DNA of 64,000 nt from Eubacterium ramulus ATCC 29099 (GCF_000469345.1 NZ_KI271183.1:23427-87426), one strand, 5' to 3'. Counted from the first letter of the stretch, positions 34,840-43,994 are shown. The notes: generated by a model from the letters alone, not told the origin. Translations and numbers: made by a program.

Positions 34840-35766
34840 TTATATATTCAAATGGATTCCTTCCCGGCAGATCACTCCACAACCGCCAACCCATATGGTT
34901 GGTTTTCCATCTGCCATCCGCACTTTCGTATAGACTTTTGACGGACGATGCATGTGCTCTCCCTGAAGGAAACAATTCATCTGATTTACCTGAATCATTC
35001 CTTTTTGATACAGATAATAGGTCAATCCACCGTTCGATGTTCCGGTCGCACATTCCTCCGGAATATCATACAACGGTGCATAATTACTGCAATATGCTGT
35101 AATTTGTTCTGTTTTCGGCAGATTCAGACAGGACATATGTACCCCTACCACATCCAGTTCTTCTGAAATTCTACTGATTTCTTCTTCATGCTGCACAGCC
35201 TGCAGCAGGTCATCCCTGCTTTTGACGCACACATGAATATCTCGCAAACCTGATTTCACGATACGGACTTCCATCGTTTCATCCAGAGCTGTTACGTCAA
35301 GCTCATACGCATCACAGATACGTTGCACCATCTTCGGTTCCAGCTTCTGCTGAAGCTCCGGTGCATCCATTTCCATCCAGATGATTCCCTCCGAAACTTC
35401 CACCGTCAGCTGCGCTTCGGTTGTGACCAGCTCATACACACCATCTCCAATCACACCTTTCTGATACAGATACGAAAAAGATGCGATTGTTGCATGACCA
35501 CACAACGGAACCTCCGCTGCCGGAGTAAAATACCGAATAGCAAAACTTCTGTCATTCAGACGAGTGATAAATGCGGTTTCAGAGAAATGCAGCCTGGCTG
35601 CGGCCTGTTGCATCTGTTCATCAGTCAAATGCTCCGGCTTTTCCCCGTCGCAATCCTGATGCCGGTTCTGTTCTTTTAAACAGAGCTCTTCATTCAAATA
35701 TACGACACCTGCGGGATTTCCTCCCTCCGGATGTTCCGAAAATCCATTGACTACATTTACTCTCAT
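34840..35766 (-). CDS. PhzF family isomerase/epimerase-like protein
   Basis: The 308-residue protein has the two-domain diaminopimelate-epimerase-like fold of PhzF. It opens VNVVNGFSEHPEGGNPAGVV, has FSETAFITRLNDRSFAIRYFTPAAEVPLCGHATIASF and GTSNGGLTYYLY, and ends in a WVGG block. A conserved Glu that acts as the base is in the FSETAF region. The enzymes isomerise small carboxylates. The natural substrate here is unknown. It lies 44 bases after the DMT permease and probably closes the lysine-fermentation transcript. Confidence 0.85.
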   Translation of the reverse strand: MRVNVVNGFSEHPEGGNPAGVVYLNEELCLKEQNRHQDCDGEKPEHLTDEQMQQAAARLHFSETAFITRLNDRSFAIRYFTPAAEVPLCGHATIASFSYLYQKGVIGDGVYELVTTEAQLTVEVSEGIIWMEMDAPELQQKLEPKMVQRICDAYELDVTALDETMEVRIVKSGLRDIHVCVKSRDDLLQAVQHEEEISRISEELDVVGVHMSCLNLPKTEQITAYCSNYAPLYDIPEECATGTSNGGLTYYLYQKGMIQVNQMNCFLQGEHMHRPSKVYTKVRMADGKPTIWVGGCGVICREGIHLNI

Positions 35767-35810
35767 GGTTTCCTTTTATCTTCCCTTTCCATTCTTTTCT
35801 TCCGGAGTTC

Positions 35811-36686
35811 TCACCTTTTTTTGCTTCCCCTGCTGGCAAAAAACTCGGAAATAATCGAAGAGGCTACAATCACTGAACCACCGACAACCAATTGCCAGTA
35901 TAATGGATCTCCCAACATGAGCACCGCCAGCAATGTGGCGAATACACTCTCAAAGGATAATAATATACCGCTTGTTGTGGTAGATACCCGCTTCATACCG
36001 TACAGACACAGGAAATATGGAATGATAGAGCACAAAATTGCCAGGAAGAAAAATGCACCAAATGGCAATGCTATGGTACCGATCACCTTAAAGCTTCCGC
36101 TGAACAGTGTTGCAATCCAGGCAAGTACTGCCACCGTTCCCATCTGTGTCAGATTCAACAGCCAACCATCATACTGTTTACTGAATTTCGACGAGTATAC
36201 AATATGTACGGCATAAGAAAGTGCACATCCGGCACTGAGCAGATCACCTTTATTAAAGGAATCCAACCCATTTGCCAGGAGAAGACAGATTCCAACCATA
36301 CAGATTACAGATGCAAGTACATCGCTGCCTGTCGGTTTTTTTCTTCTTATAATAAGATACACGATCGGAAGTATTATAATATAAGAAGCTATAATAAACG
36401 ATGACTTGGAAGCCGATGTATACTGAAGTGCAACTGTAAATAAAAAGAATTCAAAAAACATTGCGGTTCCCATTTTCATTCCTGAAAACAGGAGATCTTT
36501 TGTGTAATGTTTGAATTTAGGTATACATATTACTGCAAGTATGATTGCAGCAAATGAAAATCGAAATGCAAGTAATACAGAAGGTGGCACTTCGGCCACC
36601 AACTGTTTTACGGCTATGTAAGCGGTGGCCCACAGAAATGCAGAGGCCACGAGGGCCAAGCACCCTATGAGACGACCTTTTTTCAT
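35811..36686 (-). CDS. EamA/DMT-superfamily permease
   Basis: The 291-residue protein has ten transmembrane segments made of two EamA repeats: LVASAFLWATAYIAVKQLV at the start and GCALSYAVHIVYSSKFSKQY opening the second half. Family members often export amino acids or metabolites. The start codon lies four bases after the kamE stop, so it is cotranscribed with the lysine pathway. Export of an intermediate or uptake/efflux of lysine is possible, by inference from context. Confidence 0.8.
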   Translation of the reverse strand: MKKGRLIGCLALVASAFLWATAYIAVKQLVAEVPPSVLLAFRFSFAAIILAVICIPKFKHYTKDLLFSGMKMGTAMFFEFFLFTVALQYTSASKSSFIIASYIIILPIVYLIIRRKKPTGSDVLASVICMVGICLLLANGLDSFNKGDLLSAGCALSYAVHIVYSSKFSKQYDGWLLNLTQMGTVAVLAWIATLFSGSFKVIGTIALPFGAFFFLAILCSIIPYFLCLYGMKRVSTTTSGILLSFESVFATLLAVLMLGDPLYWQLVVGGSVIVASSIISEFFASRGSKKR

Positions 36687-36689
36687 GAT

Positions 36690-37475
36690 TTATTTAAATC
36701 CTCTCTTAACCATGTCTGTTACTGCAAATGTTGCAACATCATCTGCATATTTACCAGCACCAAAACCGGCATCATAACCAAGTTCTTTTGCAAGTTCATG
36801 TGTAATACGTGCACCACCACAGCAAACGATATATTTATCACGAAGTCCCTCAGCCTCAAGAAGCTCGATCAGATTTGTTAAGTTCTGAATATGAACATCT
36901 TTCTGAGTAACAGTCTGAGATACCAGCAGTACATCTGCATGTAACTCTTTTGCTTTCTCGATAAATTCTTCGTTTGGAATCTGAGATCCAAGGTTATATG
37001 CCTCGATCATCTCATAACGCTCCAGACCATAATGTCCGGCAAATCCTTTTCGGTTCATAACTGCATCGATACCTACGGTATGAGCATCTGTACCTGTGGA
37101 AGCACCTACTACTACGATCTTTCTGCCGAAGTGCTCTTTGATATATTCATTCACTTCATCCATAGACATTGTCTCTTCTTCTACTGTCTGTACATGGATA
37201 TCCGTGTAGTTTACTGTGTGAACGCAGCTGCCGTAGCAAACGTAGAATGTAAATTCTGTATCCAGAGCATGGTGATATGCTACGTTGACATCTTCCAGTC
37301 CCATCAGTTTGCAAAGCTGTCTTGCTGCTTCTTCTCCGCGCTCATCATCTTTGATCGGTAATGTAAAGCTTAACTGCATTTTACCATCATTCATGGTGTC
37401 GCCATACGGTTTGATTTTGGTCAGATCCAGAGTTGTATCGAAATCTGCCTTGCTCATATTGTAAAGTCCACTCAT
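36690..37475 (-). CDS. kamE: Lysine 5,6-aminomutase beta subunit
   Basis: This is the cobalamin-binding subunit of the enzyme that moves the terminal amino group of beta-lysine (or D-lysine) from C6 to C5. The 261-residue protein has the base-off B12 motif DAHTVG with His132 as cobalt ligand. Lys143 (NRKGFAG) lies at the position that holds PLP in an open resting form. The C-terminal Rossmann-like domain continues with VLLVSQTVTQKD and VCCGGARI. Its GGAGG ribosome site lies inside the last codons of kamD, which ties the two subunits together in translation. Confidence 0.95.
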   Translation of the reverse strand: MSGLYNMSKADFDTTLDLTKIKPYGDTMNDGKMQLSFTLPIKDDERGEEAARQLCKLMGLEDVNVAYHHALDTEFTFYVCYGSCVHTVNYTDIHVQTVEEETMSMDEVNEYIKEHFGRKIVVVGASTGTDAHTVGIDAVMNRKGFAGHYGLERYEMIEAYNLGSQIPNEEFIEKAKELHADVLLVSQTVTQKDVHIQNLTNLIELLEAEGLRDKYIVCCGGARITHELAKELGYDAGFGAGKYADDVATFAVTDMVKRGFK

Positions 37476-37478
37476 CGC

Positions 37479-39032
37479 TTAGACCTCCTTTTTCATCAGA
37501 GTAATAAACGGGTTGAAGTAATTATCATCTTTTACTACAACGCCATCCAGACCTTTTCCGCCATCTTTCGGACGTTTAATGTCTGCGAAAATACCCTGTT
37601 CCAGTGTTGCAAACAGACCCTGATGCTCAATCTCTACAAGCAGGTCAGTTGCTTTCTGAAGTACTTCATTAGCACGTGACTGAATGATTCCGCCCTCTTT
37701 GAATTCAAGCTCTGAGCCGAAATCTTTCATTGTACGGAAAATATACTGCGCATTCTCGATAGCCAGTGCACGGTCTGACATAAACGGTGTATGGATTGCT
37801 TCTGTCATCATACCAAGTAAGTGAAGTCTCTGTCCTGTCATAATGGTTACTGCATTAAATAATGCATCCTGTACATGACCACGGAAAATATTACCTGTCA
37901 TAAACTTTGTAGGCGGCATGTATTTTAACGGTGCTTTCGGGAAGATCTCTCTAGCCATCTGCGCCTGTGCTAACTCATACAGGAATCCATTCTCTACATC
38001 CGGTGAAATCTCGAATGCATGTCCAAGACCCTGCTGCTCTTCCGGCAGACCAGCCATTAATGCAAACTGCTCATTCAGGAACTGAGAAGCAAGTACAGTA
38101 TGTGCTTCTTCTACAGCATCAGCAGTTGTCAGGTAGTTATCCTCACCTGTGTTAATGATAACGCCGGCAAAACCATTGATGATACGTGAGAAATACTGGT
38201 CAACCAGTGTTCTCTGCATGTTGATATCACGGAACAGGATACCATATAAAGCATCGTTCAGCATAACGTCCAGACGCTCTAAAGCTCCCATTGCTGCGAT
38301 CTCCGGCATACATAATCCGGAACAGTAGTTACAGAGACGGATATATCTGTTTTCTTCTTCTCCTACTTTATCAAGGGCTGCTCTCATGAGACGGAAGTTC
38401 TCCTGTGTCGCATAAGTACCACCGAAACCTTCTGTAGTTGCACCATATGGTACATAATCCAGTAAGGACTGTCCGGTTGTACGGATAACTGCGATGATGT
38501 CAGCTCCCTGTTTTGCGGCTGCAACAGCCTGTGTAATATCTTCATAAATGTTACCTGTAGCAACGATCAGATAAAGGAACGGACCCTCTTTATCTCCACC
38601 GAAGGACTCCAGATACTCATTTCTTTTTGCTACATTTCCTGCTACTCTCTCTGTGGCAGCTTCTGCGATCGGCCAGATAGCCGCTTTGATTTCGTCTAAG
38701 GAAGCAACCGGAAGTTTTGTCAAATCTACTTCTCCGCTGCTTACTTTCTCAGCGATTTCCTGTGGTCCTACACCAAGTGCAACCATTGCATTTCCTACAT
38801 AAAATGCAACACCACCGGAAAGCACTCCTTTTTCTTTCAGATGATCCACTACTACGTTTGGAAGTGGAACCTCTACCTCATTAACACCGTCAATTCCTAA
38901 CAGACGGCAAACAGCTCTTTCAACTGTAACTGTTGTATGTTCATCGATAAAAGCCTGAACATCTGCAGCAACATTATGTGCACTTGCTCTTGCTTTTGCG
39001 ATTAATTCCTGGTTTAATCCAAGTTTGCTCAT
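37479..39032 (-). CDS. kamD: Lysine 5,6-aminomutase alpha subunit
   Basis: The 517-residue TIM-barrel subunit binds substrate, PLP and adenosyl group. Recognisable blocks are AVCRLLGIDGVNEVEVPLPN, VAFYVGNAMVALG, GADIIAVIRTTGQSLLDYVPYGATTEGFGGTYATQENFRLMRAALD and YCSGLCMPEIAAMGALERLDVMLNDALYGILFRDINMQRTLVDQYFSR. Length and motif order match characterised enzymes. It is followed directly by kamE. Confidence 0.95.
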   Translation of the reverse strand: MSKLGLNQELIAKARASAHNVAADVQAFIDEHTTVTVERAVCRLLGIDGVNEVEVPLPNVVVDHLKEKGVLSGGVAFYVGNAMVALGVGPQEIAEKVSSGEVDLTKLPVASLDEIKAAIWPIAEAATERVAGNVAKRNEYLESFGGDKEGPFLYLIVATGNIYEDITQAVAAAKQGADIIAVIRTTGQSLLDYVPYGATTEGFGGTYATQENFRLMRAALDKVGEEENRYIRLCNYCSGLCMPEIAAMGALERLDVMLNDALYGILFRDINMQRTLVDQYFSRIINGFAGVIINTGEDNYLTTADAVEEAHTVLASQFLNEQFALMAGLPEEQQGLGHAFEISPDVENGFLYELAQAQMAREIFPKAPLKYMPPTKFMTGNIFRGHVQDALFNAVTIMTGQRLHLLGMMTEAIHTPFMSDRALAIENAQYIFRTMKDFGSELEFKEGGIIQSRANEVLQKATDLLVEIEHQGLFATLEQGIFADIKRPKDGGKGLDGVVVKDDNYFNPFITLMKKEV

Positions 39033-39108
39033 ACTTGAAAAACTCCTTTCATCTCGGTATTAAGTATCATGTCAGGCTATTTTTCACGCCATCTGTACTT
39101 AGGGTGAA

Positions 39109-39136
39109 AAGCAGGGAAACCCGAAGGTCTCCCGCT
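39109..39136 (-). promoter_or_regulatory. UUCG hairpin between kamA and kamD
   Basis: On the minus strand AGCGGGAGACC-TTCG-GGTTTCCCTGCT forms a stable, almost perfect stem with a UUCG tetraloop, followed by TTTT. In the middle of an operon it may reduce downstream transcription, or stabilise one end of a processed message. Confidence 0.6.
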
Positions 39137-39173
39137 CTTCCATTGTTTTATGGTTTTATTATTCTATGAATGC

Positions 39174-40430
39174 TTAGTGATGATCACTGTGACGACGAAC
39201 ACGTGCCAAATCAGCCGGTTCAATTGTCATCTGCAGACCCTGCTCAAGTGCTGCTACACCAACAACGTTTGCTTTTCTCTTTCCGGTACATACATCACAT
39301 GTGCAATGTGGCTCATAATGTGCCGGCTCTGTATATGTTGTAATAACACCTTCGTAGTTACGAAGAATAACTTTACCAGGTGTCTGAGAAATAACGTAGT
39401 TCGGCATAACTGGTGTTTTTCCACCACCGCCCGGTGCATCAACAACGAATGTCGGTACTGCATATCCGGATGTATGACCACGAAGTCCCTCAATGATCTC
39501 GATACCTTTGGAAACCGGAGTACGGAAGTGCTCTAATCCAAGAGAAAGATCACACTGGTAAATGTAGTAAGGACGTACACGAATCTGTACTAATTTACGA
39601 ACCAGGTCTTTCATTACATGTACGCAATCATTGATGCCTGCTAATAATACAGTCTGGTTTCCTAACGGGATACCTGCGTCAGCAAGTCTTGCACATGCAG
39701 CTGCAGACTCTTCTGTAATTTCGTTTGGATGATTGAAGTGTGTGTTTAACCAGATTGGATGATATTTTTTCAGCATGTTGCACAGTTCCGGAGTGATACG
39801 CTGTGGCATAACAACCGGTGTTCTGGAGCCGATACGGATAATCTCAACATGAGGAATCGCACGTAACTGGGAGATGATATACTCAAGTCTCTCATCACTG
39901 ATCAGTAATGCGTCACCACCGGATAACAGTACGTCACGTACTTCCGGATGATTACGGATATACTCTAAGCACTGCTCTACCTGATCAGTCGGTACGGAAC
40001 CATCTTTCTGTCCTGCGAAACGTCTTCTTGTACAATGGCGGCAGTACATGGAGCACTGATCTGTTACAAGGAACAGAACACGGTCCGGATAACGGTGTGT
40101 CAGTCCCGGTGCCGGAGAATCTGTATCCTCATGCAGCGGATCTTCCAGATCTGCAGCGGAACGATGAAGCTCTTTCTCTGTCGGGATTGCCTGTTTACGA
40201 ACCGGATCTTCCGGATCAGTCGGATCGATCAGAGATAAGTAATACGGTGTAACAGCCATACGAAGTGTGCTTAAGCATTTTGCAACGCCTTCTTCTTCTT
40301 CAGCTGTCAGTGTCATGTATTTTTTCAGGTCTTCCACAGTCTCTACTCTGTTTTTTACCTGCCAGTGCCAATCATTCCATAATTCGTCTGGAACATCTTT
40401 GAATAATCCGAATTCTCTGCTTTTTCTCAT
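39174..40430 (-). CDS. kamA: L-lysine 2,3-aminomutase
   Basis: The 418-residue radical SAM/PLP enzyme converts L-lysine to L-beta-lysine, the first step of the pathway. The [4Fe-4S]-binding CxxxCxxC is CSMYCRHC in LFLVTDQCSMYCRHCTRRRFAG. The SAM-contact GGDAL follows (DVLLSGGDALL), the substrate region is IRIGSRTPVVMPQRI, and the PLP Lys lies in the C-terminal DAPGGGGKTPV. C-terminal Cys residues in CTCDVCTGKRK match the zinc site of this family. Confidence 0.96.
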   Translation of the reverse strand: MRKSREFGLFKDVPDELWNDWHWQVKNRVETVEDLKKYMTLTAEEEEGVAKCLSTLRMAVTPYYLSLIDPTDPEDPVRKQAIPTEKELHRSAADLEDPLHEDTDSPAPGLTHRYPDRVLFLVTDQCSMYCRHCTRRRFAGQKDGSVPTDQVEQCLEYIRNHPEVRDVLLSGGDALLISDERLEYIISQLRAIPHVEIIRIGSRTPVVMPQRITPELCNMLKKYHPIWLNTHFNHPNEITEESAAACARLADAGIPLGNQTVLLAGINDCVHVMKDLVRKLVQIRVRPYYIYQCDLSLGLEHFRTPVSKGIEIIEGLRGHTSGYAVPTFVVDAPGGGGKTPVMPNYVISQTPGKVILRNYEGVITTYTEPAHYEPHCTCDVCTGKRKANVVGVAALEQGLQMTIEPADLARVRRHSDHH

Positions 40431-40498
40431 GGTTTTATATCTCCTCTTGATATTTACAATATAGTTTTTGTTTCCCCAATTTTTTTATTTTCTTTAAA

Positions 40499-41539
40499 TT
40501 ATACATATTTCTGATCGAACAAGTTGCGGATTGCTTCGTTCTCTCTTAACTCCTGAAGTGTGATCTCTGCATGGCCTTTTGTATATCCATTACCGATGAT
40601 CATATCAACGTCTTTTCCAACACCCTCTGCACCAAGAGCTGCTTTTGTAAAGCTTGTAGCCATGGAGAAGAAGTATACAATACCACCGTCATGAACCGGA
40701 AGGATTGCGGACATCTCGCAGTTATTTACGTTTACACAGCAGATAGATACATCATACTCTTTGCCGTCATTTGCTGCTAAAGCTTTCTCTAATACGTCTA
40801 CCGGAAGTGCTGCACTTGCCTGGAATGCTTTGTGGCAAACACCGAGTTTTAATAACTCATCTACACCATCCTGGCTGTAATCCATAGCTACAACACGGCC
40901 TGTCGGTCCAACACGTTTCATAGCTTCGTAGCAAACCAGTGTACCGGATTTTCCAGCACCACCAAGAACCAGAACGCTCTGACCCGGTTTTACTAATTTA
41001 GCTGTCTGAGCAGGTGCTCCAGCTACGTCTAATGCTGCCAGTGCAAGCGGCTCGCTGATGTCATCCGGAAGTTTTGCATATAATGCGCTCTCGAATAATA
41101 CAGCCTGGCCTTTAATATCAACACGATCGATTTCCGGATGGATCTCGATGATCTCATCAATTTTCAGTGGTGTCATGGATAAAGATACTAAGGAAGCAAT
41201 TTTATCGCCAACTTTGATATCCAGATCTAAGTCTTCACCGATATAAGCAACTTTACCGATGAACATTCCGCCGGATCCTGTTACCGGATTCTGCATTTTA
41301 CCACGCTCGTTAACGATTCCCAGAATCATCTCTTTGATTTTCTCTATATCACCACCACATGCCTCTTCGATCTGTGTGAAGGAAGCAGAGTCGATATTTA
41401 AAGAAATAACATCACAGATAATCTCGTTAGAGTATTTTTTTGTCATGTCGTTATCAATTTTCAGAGCTGCCTGTGTCAGAACGCCCTGCGGCTCAATTAC
41501 ACGATGAATTCCGTATTTGTCACCTACTAATTTTCCCAT
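40499..41539 (-). CDS. kdd: L-erythro-3,5-diaminohexanoate dehydrogenase
   Basis: The 346-residue NAD(P)-dependent enzyme oxidatively deaminates 3,5-diaminohexanoate to 3-keto-5-aminohexanoate. It has a zinc-free medium-chain-dehydrogenase-like fold with the nucleotide loop SVLVLGGAGKSGTLVCYEAMKRVG and a downstream acidic position in VVAMDYSQDG. The N-terminal part (HRVIEPQGVLTQAALKIDND) is specific to Kdd. It lies between kce and kamA, as in known lysine fermenters. Confidence 0.93.
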   Translation of the reverse strand: MGKLVGDKYGIHRVIEPQGVLTQAALKIDNDMTKKYSNEIICDVISLNIDSASFTQIEEACGGDIEKIKEMILGIVNERGKMQNPVTGSGGMFIGKVAYIGEDLDLDIKVGDKIASLVSLSMTPLKIDEIIEIHPEIDRVDIKGQAVLFESALYAKLPDDISEPLALAALDVAGAPAQTAKLVKPGQSVLVLGGAGKSGTLVCYEAMKRVGPTGRVVAMDYSQDGVDELLKLGVCHKAFQASAALPVDVLEKALAANDGKEYDVSICCVNVNNCEMSAILPVHDGGIVYFFSMATSFTKAALGAEGVGKDVDMIIGNGYTKGHAEITLQELRENEAIRNLFDQKYV

Positions 41540-41765
41540 TGTTTTCTCCTCCTAAAAATCATTCTTTCCTTATTATAATGTTACATGAAAAACAATTTCC
41601 CCAAACTGTTTTTCAGTTTGAATCACGTTTTGTTTATCTGTAAAAGGATCCAGTTGCTTTGCAATCGTATGTCAGGGTTTTTAACATTTTCATAACCGAA
41701 TCCCTTTTACATTCCTTCTAACATGAATTCCCGGATATATACCGGTCTTTTTCATTCCTCTCAGA

Positions 41766-42584
41766 TTATTTCAAACCTAAGATTTCTCTTGCTTCTGCCG
41801 GAGTTGCTACCGGTCTGCCAAGCTCTTTTGCAAGTCTTACTACTTTCTCAACCATCTCTCCGTTGGAAGCTGCAAGTTTGCCTTTTTCAATATAAACATT
41901 ATCTTCGAAGCCGACTCTTACATGTCCGCCCATCAGAATTCCCATTGTTACCATCGGATACTCAAATCTGCCGACACCGGATACAGTCCATGTGGAACCT
42001 GCCGGAATACTGTTTGCCATAAAAAGCAGATCTCTTGGTTCTCCGGAGATACCTCCGTTTACACCCATTACAAAATCAAAATGCATTGGTGCTTTGATGT
42101 ATCCTTTTTTATGAAGACGGATTGCCATGTCAACCATACCTTTGTCGAATACTTCGATTTCAGGTTTGATTCCGTACTCGTTCATTGTATTTGCAAAATC
42201 AATGATCATATTTTCAGTATTTACGAAAATCTCATCACCGCCGAAGTTACATGTTCCGCAGTCAAGTGTTGCCATCTCCGGTCTTAAAGTTGTCGGAGCC
42301 AGACGTTCTTCGTTACTCATACCAACTGCGCCCCCAGTAGATGGCTGAATGATCACATCCGGACAAACTTCCTTAATTGCATTGATGCAAGCTTCGAAAC
42401 GTTCCTTGCTCTGTGTCGGGGTTCCATCATCTTCTCTTACATGAAGATGAATAATGGAAGCTCCCGCATCGTAAGCGCTTTTTGCTTCTTTTGCAATTTC
42501 CTCTACTGTATATGGAACTGCCGGGTTATGCTCTTTTGTAACCTCAGCGCCACAGATACAAGCAGTGATAATTAATTTTTCCAT
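41766..42584 (-). CDS. kce: 3-keto-5-aminohexanoate cleavage enzyme (BKACE family)
   Basis: The protein has 272-273 residues from ATG 42584, which has AGGAGAGG upstream. A longer frame reaches back into the riboswitch and is rejected. The enzyme condenses 3-keto-5-aminohexanoate with acetyl-CoA to give acetoacetate and 3-aminobutyryl-CoA, and needs Zn2+. Metal-site motifs are IIHLHVRED and, later, RVGFEDNVYIEKGKLA. The N-terminal LIITACICGAEVTKEHNPAVPYTVEEIA is diagnostic. The long 5' gap holds a lysine riboswitch with its terminator. Confidence 0.94.
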   Translation of the reverse strand: MEKLIITACICGAEVTKEHNPAVPYTVEEIAKEAKSAYDAGASIIHLHVREDDGTPTQSKERFEACINAIKEVCPDVIIQPSTGGAVGMSNEERLAPTTLRPEMATLDCGTCNFGGDEIFVNTENMIIDFANTMNEYGIKPEIEVFDKGMVDMAIRLHKKGYIKAPMHFDFVMGVNGGISGEPRDLLFMANSIPAGSTWTVSGVGRFEYPMVTMGILMGGHVRVGFEDNVYIEKGKLAASNGEMVEKVVRLAKELGRPVATPAEAREILGLK

Positions 42585-42634
42585 AGCGTTTACCTCTCCT
42601 CTTCTTTTTCCCAATACATTATATAAAACATAAA

Positions 42635-42684
42635 GGGCGCTATTCACCGAAATGCTTTTAACTGACTTCTGATGAATAGCGCCC
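42635..42684 (-). terminator. Riboswitch terminator before kce
   Basis: GGGCGCTATTCA and TGAATAGCGCCC (42673-42684 with 42635-42646) form a 12-base stem on the minus strand, followed by TTTATGTTTTA. The 5' arm contains CTATT, which is also the 3' strand of the aptamer P1 helix. Confidence 0.8.
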
Positions 42685-42845
42685 CACGTTTTCACATGAC
42701 AGTGCAAAAGCTGTCCGCCTTTGCCCCAAGTCCTTCTCCCATTACAGATCCGGTCTTTCGGCGATCCACCCCTTCACAGACAACCTTGGAAATAATGTTC
42801 CTTATCATTTGCTGCTACCCGGTAAACCGCGCCTCTATTTGATAT
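42672..42845 (-). promoter_or_regulatory. Lysine riboswitch (L box) between kal and kce
   Basis: Minus-strand landmarks of the lysine aptamer are present: ATAGAGGCGCG at the P1/P2 entry, GGGTAGCAG, GATAAGGAAC, TGTGAAGGGG and the GATCGCCGAAAG loop, closing with GGACAGC...GCTATT. P1 is weak (AATAG with CTATT). The closing strand lies inside the 5' arm of the terminator, so ligand binding should block termination. No clear promoter is seen between kal and this element, so it appears intercistronic. Confidence 0.85.
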
Positions 42846-42907
42846 TATGTAGTTTTTGATATTATGCTGAAATACTGTTTTTTTCTGATTAAAAATTCTT
42901 CTTTAAA

Positions 42908-43297
42908 TTACTTACGCTGTTTGTCTTTCGGAACAACACATGTTCCGCTTGCGCGGCATACAACGACCGGCTCTTCCAGAATGTCACATGCGGAATCATT
43001 GATGTCAGGTCTCGGAGCGATCACTTTACGTGCCTCGAATACCATTTTTCTGGATGTGTTTCCAACAGATACGATCTCACCGACAGCCTCGATATAATCG
43101 CCTGCAAATACAGGTGCCATGAACTCTACTTCATCGTAAGCTTTGAACAGTCCCTCATCTCCATCATTTAAGATAAGAAGTTCTGTAGCTACATCTCCGA
43201 ATAAACCAAGCATTCTTGCTCCGTCTACCAGGTTTCCGCCGTAGTGTGCATCATGTGCGCTCATTCTCAGTCTGATTACTGATTTCATGTTTTCCAT
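42908..43297 (-). CDS. kal: 3-aminobutyryl-CoA ammonia-lyase
   Basis: The protein has 129 residues from ATG 43297, which has AGGAGG seven or eight bases upstream. A longer in-frame reading into the leader lacks support. This hotdog-fold enzyme removes ammonia from 3-aminobutyryl-CoA to give crotonyl-CoA. Characteristic segments are [58 protein letters not shown] and [18 protein letters not shown]. Size matches the known enzyme. First gene of the operon, behind a lysine riboswitch. Confidence 0.94.
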   Translation of the reverse strand: MENMKSVIRLRMSAHDAHYGGNLVDGARMLGLFGDVATELLILNDGDEGLFKAYDEVEFMAPVFAGDYIEAVGEIVSVGNTSRKMVFEARKVIAPRPDINDSACDILEEPVVVCRASGTCVVPKDKQRK

Positions 43298-43448
43298 TTT
43301 TCTTCCTCCTATAATACCTTCTGATGTGTGTTTTATGTTTCTTGCGAAACCGTCAACCATTAATAAGTACCTGCTGCAAATGCAGCTAATACATATTGTA
43401 TAGCGCTCCACGCATCATGGATATTTAGAAAAAAGAGTGGTTTTAGGT

Positions 43449-43512
43449 AAAAAAAATACTATTAACAAATCAATTTCCGCTTTTAAATTAGGTGCTCCGA
43501 TTTGCTAATAGT
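43449..43512 (-). terminator. Riboswitch terminator before kal
   Basis: ACTATTAGCAAATC (43499-43512) pairs with GATTTGTTAATAGT (43458-43471) and is followed by T8 on the minus strand. Its 5' arm includes CTATT and GCAA, which also close the aptamer P1. Confidence 0.85.
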
Positions 43513-43677
43513 GCTCCATGATATCATGACAGTACAGAAACTGTACGTCTCTGTCCCAAGCAAAGACTCAATCACGAATCATTGCTTTCGGCAACTTACT
43601 CCTTCATCTACATCATTGGAAGTGATCTTCCTTGGCATCTGCGATTACCCAATAAGCTGCGCCTCTATTGTCTGCAA
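43500..43677 (-). promoter_or_regulatory. Lysine riboswitch (L box) before kal
   Basis: Minus-strand landmarks: AATAGAGGCGCAGC, GGGTAATCGCAGATG, CCAAGGAAGATC, GATGAAGGAGTAAGTTGCCGAAAGC and the final CTGTACTGTC. P1 forms from TTGC...AATAG with CTATT.A.GCAA. The closing strand coincides with the terminator's 5' arm, so lysine binding should favour read-through. About 20 bases separate it from a good upstream promoter. Confidence 0.88.
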
Positions 43678-43702
43678 TATGTTGTTGTTTGTTGATATAT
43701 GC

Positions 43703-43732
43703 ATGTTACCACCTGGTAACCCCTCCTGTCAA
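43703..43732 (-). promoter_or_regulatory. Promoter of the lysine operon with overlapping palindrome
   Basis: Minus-strand TTGACA (43727-43732), 18-base spacer, TAACAT (43703-43708). The perfect palindrome GTTACC-ACCT-GGTAAC (43705-43720) overlaps the -10 and spacer, so a repressor or other regulator probably binds here in addition to the riboswitch. Confidence 0.65.
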
Positions 43733-43994
43733 CTAGTAGTTTTGCACAAAATCATACTTTTTCCTTTGTTTCTTTTGTATATTTCGCCGTTTTTTGTATG
43801 TCTACAACGAACAGTCTTCTTTCTTGCAAAGACTTTACCTGGTTAGTTATTCATATTAGACAGTATAAACCGGTGACTTTTTGGTAACCTTTCCCAGTTT
43901 TTTTTTTTACGCTTTACAAGCAGTTTTTTTTATGATACAAAGATATTAGCAATCGTAATGTCAGGCGAATATAATACGTAGGAGGTATTTTATT

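Noticed and set aside
42585..42707. Extended N terminus of Kce and similar extension of Kal
   Set aside because: The extra residues come from translating riboswitch sequence; the inner ATG codons have strong ribosome sites and match known protein starts.
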